The position numbers and the translations under genes were made by a program. The notes under the pieces are model-generated. The model saw nothing but the letters and a program-made list of their open reading frames with translations. It ran no database searches and was not told where the DNA came from. Source: Christensenella massiliensis (lineage in GTDB: Bacteria; Bacillota; Clostridia; Christensenellales; Christensenellaceae). Taken from it: a DNA stretch of 64,000 nt. Of the stretch, positions 27,894 through 36,914 are shown piece by piece (positions within the stretch are counted from its first letter, which is position 1; each line of letters starts with the position of its first letter). The stretch spans positions 310,001-374,000 of the forward strand of contig LT700187.1 of assembly GCA_900155415.1 (NCBI GenBank), in the 5' to 3' direction.

Positions 27894-29195
27894 CTATTGG
27901 GCCGTTTGAGAAGAATTCCGGGAACAGCTCTTTGTTTCATATCCTCCATATTGCCGGAAGGTTTCCATCATGGCCAGAAAGTTTTCGACCGGAACGCCCA
28001 CCTGCGCGTTGTGGATCGTGTTGAATACAAACCCGCCGCCCGGTTTGAATATTTCGAGCCTCTCTTTTACTTCCGCCCTCACCTCGTCCGGCGTTCCGAA
28101 CGGTAAGGTCTGCTGCGTATCTACACCCGCACCCCAGAATACGATCTTCTCCCCATATTTCTCTTTCAGGAGCTTCGGGTCCATTCCGTTTGCCGAACAC
28201 TGCACCGGATTCAGTATATCGAAGCCTGCTTCGATAAATGATCCGATCAGCGGTTCTACCGCTCCGCAGGAATGCTTGAATACTTTCCACGGCGTATTAT
28301 CATGAATCCACGCTGTCATCTTTTTGTAATACGGCATATAAACTTCCGCGAACAGCTCCGGCGAACAGAAAGGCGCATGCTGCGTACCAAAATCGTTTCC
28401 GCAAAGATACAGCGCGACGATCTTATCTCCTACCGCTTCTTTATAGAGTTTCAGATTTTCGACCGCTATATCGGACTGCCTGTCGAACAGTTCCGTAATG
28501 TAATCCTTCCGCATGATGACGGAAACATACCACTCTTCCACATCGCGTATCCCTTTAGGATCTTTCAGGTTCACGCCCGGAACCATTGCGATATCCCCAA
28601 GGGCGCAGCCGCCCGGCGTTCCGAGGATCGCTCTGTCTGTTTTCTGATAAGCTTCGTCCACCGTTGTTTCGATCCACCTTAAATATTCATCTGAAAAGGG
28701 CGTAAATTCTTCCAAATTGTCTTCTACATTCAAGCGGTCTTCATCGATCGGATGCTGGCGTATGACCGCATCGAAATAGAATCCGCCTTTAGGCATTTTA
28801 GCACTCGGCGGAACGGAGGTGTCCCCCTGCGGATATTCCATGATATTTCCTTCCGCATCCGGAACCGTATTAAATTTTCCGGGAACAAGGACCGGCGTTC
28901 CGTCAAAAAGCGTCCATTCCTTCCAGTCCTCGTTGGTAAAACCAAACATATTATAATAATCAAGCGGCTTTACCGTATCGATCCCGAGGCAGGCTGCAAG
29001 ATCGTCCTCTATTTCCCCAAGTATTTGATAAGGGCATGTCAGCCTGACCGGATGTTCCGGCAGTCCGTACGCACGGCGCAGCTGGTAAACAAGGCTCGCC
29101 GCGATCCCGGAGGTCGGTCCGCCTCCAAGGTCGATCGGCGTCCTGTCCGGTTCCTTATGATCCAATGCACAAATCACTCTTTCTCTCGCGTTCAT
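27894..29195 (-). CDS. Uroporphyrinogen decarboxylase-family protein (methyltransferase-like)
   Basis: A 433-residue protein of the URO-D/MtaA superfamily. It starts MNARERVICALDHKEPDRTP, like many corrinoid-linked methyltransferases and their relatives in anaerobes. Later segments (WKVFKHSCGAVEPLIGSFIE and FGTPDEVRAEVKERLEIFKPG) fit that superfamily: the HSCGA stretch supplies possible metal ligands (His, Cys). No heme genes are nearby, so a true heme role is unlikely. It lies just after a LacI-type regulator and has LacI-like half-sites upstream, so it may be a regulated catabolic enzyme. Confidence 0.82.
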   Translation of the reverse strand: MNARERVICALDHKEPDRTPIDLGGGPTSGIAASLVYQLRRAYGLPEHPVRLTCPYQILGEIEDDLAACLGIDTVKPLDYYNMFGFTNEDWKEWTLFDGTPVLVPGKFNTVPDAEGNIMEYPQGDTSVPPSAKMPKGGFYFDAVIRQHPIDEDRLNVEDNLEEFTPFSDEYLRWIETTVDEAYQKTDRAILGTPGGCALGDIAMVPGVNLKDPKGIRDVEEWYVSVIMRKDYITELFDRQSDIAVENLKLYKEAVGDKIVALYLCGNDFGTQHAPFCSPELFAEVYMPYYKKMTAWIHDNTPWKVFKHSCGAVEPLIGSFIEAGFDILNPVQCSANGMDPKLLKEKYGEKIVFWGAGVDTQQTLPFGTPDEVRAEVKERLEIFKPGGGFVFNTIHNAQVGVPVENFLAMMETFRQYGGYETKSCSRNSSQTAQ

Positions 29196-29270
29196 TCTGA
29201 TCCTCCCTCCGCAAAATAGCCGCCGCTTTATGCTTCTGTCAATATTTTGTGAAATATGACAGATTTATAT

Positions 29271-29308
29271 ATCGTTTCATGAATCGTTTCATATCTGCAT
29301 GATATCAT
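29271..29308. promoter_or_regulatory. Candidate LacI-family operator upstream of the URO-D-family gene
   Basis: Two direct copies of ATCGTTTCAT (29271-29280 and 29283-29292) form near-palindromic TGAAACGATTCA on the minus strand, with the central CG typical of LacI-family sites. A 10-base palindrome ATGATATCAT (29299-29308) follows. The LacI-type regulator gene ends just upstream. Confidence 0.5.
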
Positions 29309-29384
29309 ATTTGGAAATGAAGTGCAACTTGTTTTTACAGAATTCTACTTTTTTATTTTATATTTTTTGTTCGTGTTCAAAAAA

Positions 29385-29422
29385 GCGCAAAAAAACGGTT
29401 CATTCGCGCGGAACCGTTTTTT
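29385..29422 (-). terminator. Terminator after the LacI-SBP fusion gene
   Basis: A 12-bp perfect stem (29390-29401 with 29411-29422) followed on the minus strand by a T run, directly after the stop codon at 29427. Confidence 0.85.
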
Positions 29423-29426
29423 CATG

Positions 29427-31601
29427 CTAAAGCTGCTTTAGGCTGGCTTCCATATTTACAAGCGCTTCTTCCATTCCCTGTTTCTCTTCCAGCAAGCGCT
29501 CCAGTTCTCCTCCGATGATATGATTGCATGCGGACCAAACACCCCTTTTTATTCTATTTCCCGGGCAGGTCCTCATGCGGCTGATCTCGTAGGTTTCCGA
29601 AAGAAATTTTTTCCATGGATAGACTGCCGCCATATCTTCGCGCTGGATGCAGTCTGTCCGCAGAGACAGTCCCCCGAGAAGCGAAAACGGAACGGCGGCT
29701 CCCTCTCCGCAGAGCCATTGCAGGAATGTAAGCGCCTCTTTGGTTCTTTCGCTATATGGATTGATCCCCATGTACCATCCGCCCAAGACGGGCTTCCTGC
29801 CCGGGATCAGCGCGCAGCCGATGTTCCCTGCGACTTTTGACTTGGAAGAATCGCTGACATTGACCATGTGCGAATCGTAGCTTACGATCATCGCGCTCTC
29901 CCCGTTCATAAATTCGCGTTCCGCCTCGTTGTAATTATAAATTATTTTGTCTTTCCTGACGTACCGATAGCTTTCCGCAAAATTTTTCAGCGCACGGCGC
30001 GCGCTTTCACTGTTGATACATATCCGGCCTCCCCGGAACACATCCCCCCCGCAGGCCCAGAGCCTCGTCAGGAAGCCGATCGTCGTATAAATATTGTTTC
30101 CCCTGATCGCAGTGATACCGTATGGTATGGGTGAGCGTTCATTATATTCCCGCGTGAAAAATTCTGCAACACGATTGTAGGCCTCCCATGTTGCGGGCGG
30201 GAGCAGTTCACGGCCATATCGGCGGCGATAAAGCCGTTTTAAACCGACGTCTTCAAACAGATCCTTCTGATAGAACAGCATCATCGCACCGGACATAACG
30301 GGAAGCCCATAAAGCTTTCCGTCAAAAGTTCCATATTTTGTGACAAGCGCATCCAAAAAGCCGTCTGCATATCCTTTGGGAAGACCCGAAAGAGAAAGAA
30401 GCCGGTTTTCCCGGGCCATATCTTCCATCCATACGATATCCGCCATCAGGATATCTTCCGCCGCACTTTTTTCCCGTCCGATTTGTTCCAGCCGTTCGTT
30501 CAGCGCATCGTACGGCAGAGCTTTGACCTCAAGCTGTGTTCCCGTCCGTCTGCTATAGATATCCGCCATGAGTTTTACCGCGTCTGTTACAGGGCAATCA
30601 AACAGGCACAGCGCAAGCTTTCCGCCTTCTTTTTTCGCCGGAATGCCCGTATTCAGCTCTGCTGTCGTTTTATAATCTGCATCGATGTATTCCCGGCAGG
30701 GGTCGGCAGTTTCTTCCGCCGCTTTTACGATTTTCTCCGCAGCCAACCGTCCTGCCCGGCGGTGGTCCGCATAGATCACTGCACAATATGCTTCCTCATC
30801 TTCTATCCAGCTGCGTTCTTTCGCGGCAATAACCGGAATATTTTTCCCGCAAAGGCGCGCGGCCCGCAGCGTTCCCCGTGCGATCGGCGCGTTTCCGGCA
30901 ATGATCGCTCCAACATCTTCCCTTTGTTCCAGAAGCGTATAAGCGGCGTGGAATCCTTTTTCTCCGCTGCAGTCGATCTGCCGTATGACCGCTTCACCTT
31001 GAAAATCATGCCGGTACAGTTCTTCCAGCACGTCCTTTTTTATCATACCGCGTTCCAAAATGAACGCGGGGCGCTCATTCCGGCGCCGGCATTCCTCCAG
31101 CGCCTTCGCAAAGGCTTTTTCGTATTTGATACTGATGTAAGAGCCGCCGTAAGCTTCCGCGTCCGGTCCGACAAACAGGAGCGGCGTTTTCTCTTTACGC
31201 AGGGTTTCTTTCAGATAGCTTTCATTTTCCCCGCATGGATACAGAACGATCCCGTCCGCGCGTTCCATCAGGAGCTGCTCGATACATTTTCGCTCCAATA
31301 TGCGGTTATTCCGGCTGATTTTGACGGTAAGGTGGTATCCCAATCCCTCCATACGTTCTTCCGCCGCGGAAAGCAGCGCTGTCAGTTCTGCCTGTTCTAT
31401 GTTGGGTACAATGAATCCAATCATACGCGACCGGGTATTCTTCAGACTGCGCGCCTTTGCGTCCGGACGGTAGCCAAGGGCTTCCATCGCTTCTTCCACC
31501 CGTTCGATAAGCCCGGCGTTATTGGTCTTCCCGTTCAGCACATTGGATACCGTTCCCACAGAAACGCCGGCTGCGGACGCTACATCTTTGATCGTCGCCA
31601 T
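29427..31601 (-). CDS. LacI-family regulator fused to an ABC-type solute-binding domain
   Basis: A 724-residue protein of unusual build. Residues 1-55 are a LacI helix-turn-helix (TIKDVASAAGVSVGTVSNVL). Residues of about 58-300 are a LacI-type effector domain (SRMIGFIVPNIEQAEL, ADGIVLYPCGE, GAIIAGNAPIARG). Residues of about 328-700 are a second, complete solute-binding fold of the family 1 sugar-binder type (DILMADIVWMEDMA, YGTFDGKLYGLPVMSGAMML, GGWYMGINPYSERTKEALTF). There is no signal peptide, so it acts in the cytoplasm. It probably senses two ligands or one ligand in two sites. The ATG follows TGAGGA. It is encoded after an HD nucleotidase and a sugar isomerase-like gene. Confidence 0.85.
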   Translation of the reverse strand: MATIKDVASAAGVSVGTVSNVLNGKTNNAGLIERVEEAMEALGYRPDAKARSLKNTRSRMIGFIVPNIEQAELTALLSAAEERMEGLGYHLTVKISRNNRILERKCIEQLLMERADGIVLYPCGENESYLKETLRKEKTPLLFVGPDAEAYGGSYISIKYEKAFAKALEECRRRNERPAFILERGMIKKDVLEELYRHDFQGEAVIRQIDCSGEKGFHAAYTLLEQREDVGAIIAGNAPIARGTLRAARLCGKNIPVIAAKERSWIEDEEAYCAVIYADHRRAGRLAAEKIVKAAEETADPCREYIDADYKTTAELNTGIPAKKEGGKLALCLFDCPVTDAVKLMADIYSRRTGTQLEVKALPYDALNERLEQIGREKSAAEDILMADIVWMEDMARENRLLSLSGLPKGYADGFLDALVTKYGTFDGKLYGLPVMSGAMMLFYQKDLFEDVGLKRLYRRRYGRELLPPATWEAYNRVAEFFTREYNERSPIPYGITAIRGNNIYTTIGFLTRLWACGGDVFRGGRICINSESARRALKNFAESYRYVRKDKIIYNYNEAEREFMNGESAMIVSYDSHMVNVSDSSKSKVAGNIGCALIPGRKPVLGGWYMGINPYSERTKEALTFLQWLCGEGAAVPFSLLGGLSLRTDCIQREDMAAVYPWKKFLSETYEISRMRTCPGNRIKRGVWSACNHIIGGELERLLEEKQGMEEALVNMEASLKQL

Positions 31602-31608
31602 TTTTTCC

Positions 31609-32187
31609 TCAATTCAATTCATCCAAGGTAAGCGAATACCCCGGGAGAAAATGCTCCATAAAATACTCCACTTCGGGAAGCTTCATGCCCTCTACCGCCT
31701 CCCGCGTGCGGGCACATGCCTTTTCAAATTCACGGTTTCCCGTGCGCAGCTCTTCCATGCATTTAATATATGCGCTGAGGCGGTCCGCCGCTTTGACGAG
31801 CAGCCGCACTTCCTCATCCGCCTCTTGCCGCACATACGGCGCGATCTGCGGACGCATCTCGTCCGGCAGCATAGAAACGAGCGTATCCTCTGCATGCCGC
31901 TCTATTTTTTTATAGGATCTCGTGATATTTTCGTCAAAGTATTTGATGGGTGTGGGCAGATCGCCCGTGATGACCTCGCCCGCCTCATGATACAGCGCCG
32001 CGGCGAGCACATCCTTTTCGCTTACCGAGCCGCCAAAATAGGTATTCCGAATGATGCACAGGGCATGCGCAATGAGCGCGACGGAGAAAGTATGTTCCGC
32101 TACGTTTTCCTCCATATTATTGCGCATGAGCCCCCATCTTCTGATGTGCCGCATACGCGAAAGATAGGCATAAAAACTTTTTTTCAT
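31609..32187 (-). CDS. HD-domain 5'-deoxynucleotidase, YfbR-like
   Basis: A 192-residue HD-domain phosphohydrolase. Visible are RWGLMRNNMEENVAEHTFSV with the first His, ALYHEAGEVITGDLP with the HE pair (HD-motif variant typical of YfbR), and a later Asp (AADRLSAY). YfbR removes phosphate from deoxynucleoside monophosphates in nucleotide turnover. A GGAGG site precedes the ATG. It ends seven bases before the LacI-fusion start, so they are likely co-transcribed. Confidence 0.87.
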   Translation of the reverse strand: MKKSFYAYLSRMRHIRRWGLMRNNMEENVAEHTFSVALIAHALCIIRNTYFGGSVSEKDVLAAALYHEAGEVITGDLPTPIKYFDENITRSYKKIERHAEDTLVSMLPDEMRPQIAPYVRQEADEEVRLLVKAADRLSAYIKCMEELRTGNREFEKACARTREAVEGMKLPEVEYFMEHFLPGYSLTLDELN

Positions 32188-32207
32188 CGAAATCCTCCTG
32201 CCGGTAT

Positions 32208-33017
32208 TTATTTGAAAAACTCTGTGACCCGGTCATAATTCTGCATCAGATCGTCATAAGAGCCGTAATCACCCGGATAGACTTCAAGCATCAGTATCCC
32301 CCGATAATCCATTTCGTCAAGCTTTTTCCTCATTCCGCTCCAATCCATCTCACCCTCAAACGGCAGGCAGGGAACGGTTCCCTTTTCCGGGTCTTTCCGG
32401 TAATCACATACATGGATATGCGCAAGGCGGCCGCCCATGTCATCCAGATAGTCCATAACCTCATAGCCGGACTGCGCAGCCTGTTTGACGTCGAGCGTAA
32501 AATACAGGTTGTCGCTGTCTGTATGGCGGATGAGCTCCCGCGCGAATCCGGGCTGCGCATACCAGCACCAATGAACAGTCTCCCACGCGAGCTTAAGTCC
32601 TTTTTTCTTTGCGCGCTCCGCAAGAACTGCGGCGCGCTCCCCCGTAAACTCATAATTGACGTGAAATGCTCTGGTCCGTTTGACGTTCATCGGGCCGTGG
32701 AATACATAGATCTCCGCGCCGACCTCTGCGCCCGCATCCGTAACCCTTTCAAACACATCGAGAGCTTCTTCATACTGCCGCTGGTGCGCGGAAAAGAGCT
32801 GGGGTTCAAACTGAGTGCACAGGGCATGGACCGAGCGGATATGTATGTCTTCTCCCTGCGTGATGTGCCTAATCTCATCTGTGAACGGTTTTTCGTATTC
32901 CGACAGGGCGGAAAAGAATATTTCTATATCCCGCACCCCGAGTTCCGCCATTTTTTTGACTGCTTCTTCATTATAAAGCCGACAGAAAAAGCAGGCTGTT
33001 GACATTCCTGTTTTCAT
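32208..33017 (-). CDS. Sugar phosphate isomerase/epimerase-family TIM barrel
   Basis: A 269-residue xylose-isomerase-like TIM barrel. Metal or substrate residues are suggested by FHGPMN, LAWETVHWC, YFTLDVKQA, HIHVCDY and MLEVYP, the usual Glu-Asp-His-Glu positions of this superfamily. It probably isomerises or epimerises a sugar or sugar-like compound; the substrate is unknown. AAAGGA precedes the ATG. It is the first gene of the run with the HD nucleotidase and LacI fusion, and divergent from leuB. Confidence 0.85.
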   Translation of the reverse strand: MKTGMSTACFFCRLYNEEAVKKMAELGVRDIEIFFSALSEYEKPFTDEIRHITQGEDIHIRSVHALCTQFEPQLFSAHQRQYEEALDVFERVTDAGAEVGAEIYVFHGPMNVKRTRAFHVNYEFTGERAAVLAERAKKKGLKLAWETVHWCWYAQPGFARELIRHTDSDNLYFTLDVKQAAQSGYEVMDYLDDMGGRLAHIHVCDYRKDPEKGTVPCLPFEGEMDWSGMRKKLDEMDYRGILMLEVYPGDYGSYDDLMQNYDRVTEFFK

Positions 33018-33058
33018 TGTACGTCCTTTCCTGCTATTATTTTATTTCATAGCGCCTC

Positions 33059-33087
33059 TTTTGTCTAATTTATTTTTGTACTATAAT
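33059..33087 (+). promoter_or_regulatory. leuB promoter
   Basis: Perfect TATAAT at 33082-33087. The -35 may be TTTTGT (17-base spacer) or TTGTCT (15-base spacer). The leuB ribosome site GGAGGA starts at 33115. Confidence 0.55.
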
Positions 33088-33128
33088 AGATGTGTATCTA
33101 AAGCTTACATGACTGGAGGACAAAATGA

Positions 33129-34190
33129 ATGGAATATAAAATTGCCAGAATCCCCGGAGACGGAATCGGGCCTGAGATTTCCGAGGAAGCCGTGCGCGTG
33201 CTCGAGCGCATTGGGAAATTATATGGCCATACCTTTGTATTCACTGAAGTAGACGCCGGTGGTATCGCAATCGACAAATATGGCGATCCGCTCCCGGAGG
33301 AACAGCTCGATATCTGCCGCAGGAGCGACGCGGTGCTTCTTGCGGCGGTGGGCGGCGAAAAATGGGACGACCTCCCGGTAGACAAGCGGCCGGAAAAGGG
33401 ACTCCTGCGTTTGCGCGGCGGTCTCGGCCTGTTCGCAAACCTGCGCCCGGCGATCATTTATAACGAGCTGAAGGCTGCATGCCCTCTGAAAGACGAGATC
33501 GTGGGCGATGACCTCGATATCCTGATTCTGCGCGAGCTGACGGGCGACGTGTATTTCGGGGAGCGCGGCGGCGACGACCTTACTTACTCTTCCGATTTGA
33601 TGAATTACCACGATTACGAGGTGGAGCGCATTGCGCGGCTTGCGTTTGAATCCGCGCGCAAACGGAACAAACGGGTGACAAGCGTAGACAAGGCGAACGT
33701 CCTCGCAACTTCCCGCCTGTGGCGGAACACAGTGAACCGTGTGGCCAAGGATTATCCGGATGTTGAACTCAGCCACATGTATGTGGACAACGCGGCCATG
33801 CAGCTGGTACGTAACCCGCGCCAGTTCGACGTAGTGGTAACGGGCAATCTGTTCGGCGATATCCTGACGGATGAGGCAAGCATGATTACCGGCTCTATCG
33901 GCATGCTGCCTTCCGCGAGCCTCGGTTCTACGAAGCTTGGGATGTATGAGCCGATCCACGGCTCCGCGCCCGATATTGCCGGAACAGGTAGGGCCAACCC
34001 GATCGCCATGATCCTTTCATGCGCCATGATGCTGCGGTATTCCTTTGATCTCGAAAAGGAAGCGCAGGCCATCGAGGCGGCGGTCAGAGCGGTCCTCAAA
34101 AGCGGTGCGCGTACAGCAGATATCGCCGCGGGAGGAAATGCGGTCTCAACGCGGGAAATGTCGGATCTGATTCTTGCGGAGCTGAAATAA
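33129..34190 (+). CDS. leuB: 3-isopropylmalate dehydrogenase
   Basis: A 353-residue enzyme of the isocitrate/isopropylmalate dehydrogenase family, which oxidatively decarboxylates 3-isopropylmalate in leucine synthesis. Visible are [26 protein letters not shown], the substrate-loop arginines, [18 protein letters not shown] and [10 protein letters not shown]. An ATG four bases upstream is out of frame; GGAGGA lies eight bases before 33129. No leuA, leuC or leuD is adjacent, so a related 2-hydroxyacid (such as malate or tartrate) cannot be fully excluded. It is followed by a terminator. Confidence 0.93.
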   Translation: MEYKIARIPGDGIGPEISEEAVRVLERIGKLYGHTFVFTEVDAGGIAIDKYGDPLPEEQLDICRRSDAVLLAAVGGEKWDDLPVDKRPEKGLLRLRGGLGLFANLRPAIIYNELKAACPLKDEIVGDDLDILILRELTGDVYFGERGGDDLTYSSDLMNYHDYEVERIARLAFESARKRNKRVTSVDKANVLATSRLWRNTVNRVAKDYPDVELSHMYVDNAAMQLVRNPRQFDVVVTGNLFGDILTDEASMITGSIGMLPSASLGSTKLGMYEPIHGSAPDIAGTGRANPIAMILSCAMMLRYSFDLEKEAQAIEAAVRAVLKSGARTADIAAGGNAVSTREMSDLILAELK

Positions 34191-34204
34191 GAAATAAGCA
34201 GTCT

Positions 34205-34240
34205 AAAACGGTATGGGCAAATCCCATACCGTTTTTCTTT
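34205..34240 (+). terminator. Terminator after leuB
   Basis: A 13-bp perfect stem (34205-34217 with 34223-34235), then TTCTTTT. It also lies 57 bases beyond the end of the Vat-like gene on the other strand and could serve both. Confidence 0.85.
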
Positions 34241-34296
34241 TACAGGAACAAATTTTCAGCAAACAGATATACATGGGAATACCATACTGCCGGCTC

Positions 34297-34926
34297 TCAA
34301 TCTTCCAAACACTCTATGCGTCCTGACTGGAGTGCCGGAATATTCCTTTTGAGCTTCTCCTCCGGCCAGTTCCACCACTTCAGCTTGGACAGTCTGGCAA
34401 TTACCGCATCGTCAAAACGCTTTTTTATCATTTTGGCAGGTACGCCGGCGACGACCGTATAAGGCGGAACATCTTTCGTAACGACTGCGCGCGCTCCGAC
34501 AATAGCTCCATCTCCTATCGTAACGCCTGCGAGAACAACTGCTTCATAACCGATCCAAACATCATTGCCGATTTGAATATCCCCTTTATTATCCCACGCT
34601 TTTGACACCTCCTCTTTTTTAAGCCCCCATTCCTCAAAAAACAGAGGAAACGGATAGGTCGACAGAGAAGCCATGGTGTGATTCGCGCTGTTGAAGAGAA
34701 ATTTTGCGCCGCAGGCGATCGAGCAAAATTTTCCGATAATAAGTTTATCGTGGTTGACCGGATACTGATACAACACATTATTTCGTTCAAAATCCTTGGG
34801 GTCATTGTACAAATCATGGTACATCGTGTAATCGCCGACCTCTATATTAGGCCGTGTTATCACATTTTTCAGATATACAGTCTGCACATCTCCTGTTCTT
34901 GGATATATGATTTTTGGCCGAGCCAT
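34297..34926 (-). CDS. Vat/CatB-like xenobiotic O-acetyltransferase
   Basis: A 209-residue hexapeptide-repeat acetyltransferase (left-handed beta helix). It matches the size and layout of streptogramin-A acetyltransferases: [17 protein letters not shown], the catalytic-His segment [45 protein letters not shown] and the LKWWNWP end. These enzymes use acetyl-CoA and act as trimers. Whether this one inactivates a drug or a sugar-like molecule is not known. A GGAGG site precedes the ATG. The terminator of dacA lies about 20 bases upstream, leaving little room for its own promoter. Confidence 0.9.
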   Translation of the reverse strand: MARPKIIYPRTGDVQTVYLKNVITRPNIEVGDYTMYHDLYNDPKDFERNNVLYQYPVNHDKLIIGKFCSIACGAKFLFNSANHTMASLSTYPFPLFFEEWGLKKEEVSKAWDNKGDIQIGNDVWIGYEAVVLAGVTIGDGAIVGARAVVTKDVPPYTVVAGVPAKMIKKRFDDAVIARLSKLKWWNWPEEKLKRNIPALQSGRIECLED

Positions 34927-34943
34927 TTTTATTTCCTCCGTCT

Positions 34944-34975
34944 ACCAAAAAAGCGGCCCTTTTTCGGACCGCTTT
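34944..34975 (-). terminator. Terminator after the D,D-carboxypeptidase gene
   Basis: A 10-bp stem with one wobble (AAAGCGGTCC with GGGCCGCTTT on the minus strand), followed by six T; it starts 13 bases past the stop at 34988. Confidence 0.8.
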
Positions 34976-34987
34976 GAACTGCCGTCT

Positions 34988-36688
34988 TTAAAGCTTAGGT
35001 CTGCGGCCGCCGGATGAACGTCCGCTTCTGCCTCCTGTTTGACGCCGCGAGGCCGGAGCCGTTCCTTTTCGTCCTGAATAACGCATGCCTGCAGCCCGCG
35101 CAGCGTGTCGTCTCGCCCGGCGCCGTGAAAGGTTCACAGTACGGATGATGAGCAGAATGAGTATCGCCGCAGCCGGAATGATGACCCATAAATACCACAA
35201 CTCGAATGTGAATACCGGAACGCCGTATTCCTCGCTCGTCTCAGCTTCCTCTCCTTTCGGATAGACGTCCCGCCCCGCTATGAGCGGCGCTGTATAAAGC
35301 TCCTGTCCATTCAAAAGATACGATACTGATCCAACCTGCTGCCCCTCTGTGATCGGCGCCTTGAGCGGTTCTTCAATATTCTTTTTTTCCTCAAGCCTGA
35401 TGCTTCCATCCGCAAGACCCGCCGCAGTCTCAGCATCGACCAGCTGTGTATTGGACGAGACCGCAGAAAGATCTGCCGTTACCTCGAGCGTTCCGTCTTC
35501 CGGGTCATTGGCAGCAAAATCCTCTGTCTGCTCGGTGAGCGACACCGGAGCCGCGTATTGCGCAAGGTCTACCTTTGCGTAGCTGCTGAACCCATAATCA
35601 AACAGGTACCGTGCGATATCCCACCGCGCCCATGCGTTCGGCGTTCCCGCCTCCTTATCTCCTACCGATAGGTCTCCAAAAATGACCGCAATCAGGTTCA
35701 GGCCGTTCCGGGACGCGGATGCGACCAGACAGCCATAGGATTTGATATATTCCGTTGCCCCGGGCGGCAGTATATTTTCCAGAGTGCCCGTCTTCATGCC
35801 GTTTGCACCCTCATACAGCCATGAGGCGTATTCCGGCTTGGACACAGGCGTATGCACCAGATAGTTGGAGTTTTCGATCGTATCTGCGGGCAGCCCTTCG
35901 ATCTGGCAGAATCCGCTGATGGATTCATACGTATAAGTCTGCACGCTCTCCGCTTCCGTGATCACCGGATATTTTTTTGCAGCAACGGCAAGCTTTGCCA
36001 TATCCGCTGCAGTCGAATAGTGATCCTGTCCGACGTTATGGATATAAAGACCGTGCGGGTTGATGAAATGAGTGCCCGTCATGCCGAGCTCCTGCGCTTT
36101 TTGGTTCATCATCCCGACAAACGCTTCCTCCGTTCCGGCGATATGCATACCGAGAACGATCGCCGCGTCATTGCCGGAGCACAGCATCAGACCATAAAAC
36201 AAATCTTTCACGGATATCTGTGTATCGACATCGAGATTCTTCAGGCCCATCATACTCCCTGCCGATTTATTGACCTCTGTTTTCATATCGACGGTATATG
36301 TGACCATTTCATCGAGCTGGCAATTCTCCGCAACCAGAAGCGCTGTCATCAGCTTAGTCGTACTGGCCGGAAAAATCGTCCAATCTGCATTTTTGGCAAA
36401 CAGGACCTCTCCCGTATCCGCATCGACGAGCATAGCCGACGTCGACGTGATCTGTGAAAGATCGACCTCCGGCCCGCCGTCCCGCGTTTCCATCGTCTCC
36501 GCCGGTGTTGCCGTCGGCGTAGGGGTGGGTTCGGGGGTTGGCGTTGCCTGCGGATCGGCCGGCTCCGGCTGGGCCTCTTCCGAGGCGGCGGGCTCCTGCG
36601 AGGCTTGTGCATCCGGCTCCGCAAATGCAGCTGCCGGAAGCACAAGAATCATAAGAGCTGCTATGATCCATGCAATTTTCTTCCTCAA
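34988..36688 (-). CDS. D-alanyl-D-alanine carboxypeptidase (DacF/PBP5-like)
   Basis: A 566-residue low-molecular-weight penicillin-binding protein that trims the terminal D-Ala from peptidoglycan peptides. It has a signal peptide (cut near AFAEP), a Pro/Thr/Glu-rich linker (about 30-65), and a peptidase S11 domain with SxxK at Ser109-Lys112 (FPASTTKL), SGN (LCSGNDAAI) and KTG (GANGMKTGTL). A PBP5 C-terminal domain, a membrane segment (about 497-515) and an Arg/Gly/Ser-rich cytoplasmic tail follow. The start is TTG with GAGAGG eight bases upstream. A TATAAT at 36728-36723 is a likely -10. Confidence 0.92.
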   Translation of the reverse strand: MRKKIAWIIAALMILVLPAAAFAEPDAQASQEPAASEEAQPEPADPQATPTPEPTPTPTATPAETMETRDGGPEVDLSQITSTSAMLVDADTGEVLFAKNADWTIFPASTTKLMTALLVAENCQLDEMVTYTVDMKTEVNKSAGSMMGLKNLDVDTQISVKDLFYGLMLCSGNDAAIVLGMHIAGTEEAFVGMMNQKAQELGMTGTHFINPHGLYIHNVGQDHYSTAADMAKLAVAAKKYPVITEAESVQTYTYESISGFCQIEGLPADTIENSNYLVHTPVSKPEYASWLYEGANGMKTGTLENILPPGATEYIKSYGCLVASASRNGLNLIAVIFGDLSVGDKEAGTPNAWARWDIARYLFDYGFSSYAKVDLAQYAAPVSLTEQTEDFAANDPEDGTLEVTADLSAVSSNTQLVDAETAAGLADGSIRLEEKKNIEEPLKAPITEGQQVGSVSYLLNGQELYTAPLIAGRDVYPKGEEAETSEEYGVPVFTFELWYLWVIIPAAAILILLIIRTVNLSRRRARRHAARAAGMRYSGRKGTAPASRRQTGGRSGRSSGGRRPKL

Positions 36689-36914
36689 ATATAGTACCTC
36701 TCAGACTCGATATAACGACCATATTATACCTTAAACTCCCTGCTTTGTATAGGTCGTTCCGGCGCTTTGTCACACTTTTTTCATATTTAAACGGCTATGC
36801 ACAGCGAAATACAGTAAAAATGTGAAATTTTTTTCTTATTTACCTCAGATGTAACGCACATGATCTACAATCGAAATATCGGTTCCGATCAAAACGAAAA
36901 AGGAGGACAAATAT

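Noticed and set aside
29213-29242. TTGACA with an 18-base spacer to TATTTT before the URO-D-family gene
   Set aside because: Transcription would begin inside the ribosome binding site, so it is unlikely to be the working promoter.
30483-31631. 382-residue frame opposite the LacI fusion gene
   Set aside because: Antisense shadow; Phe/Arg-rich composition and no start signal.
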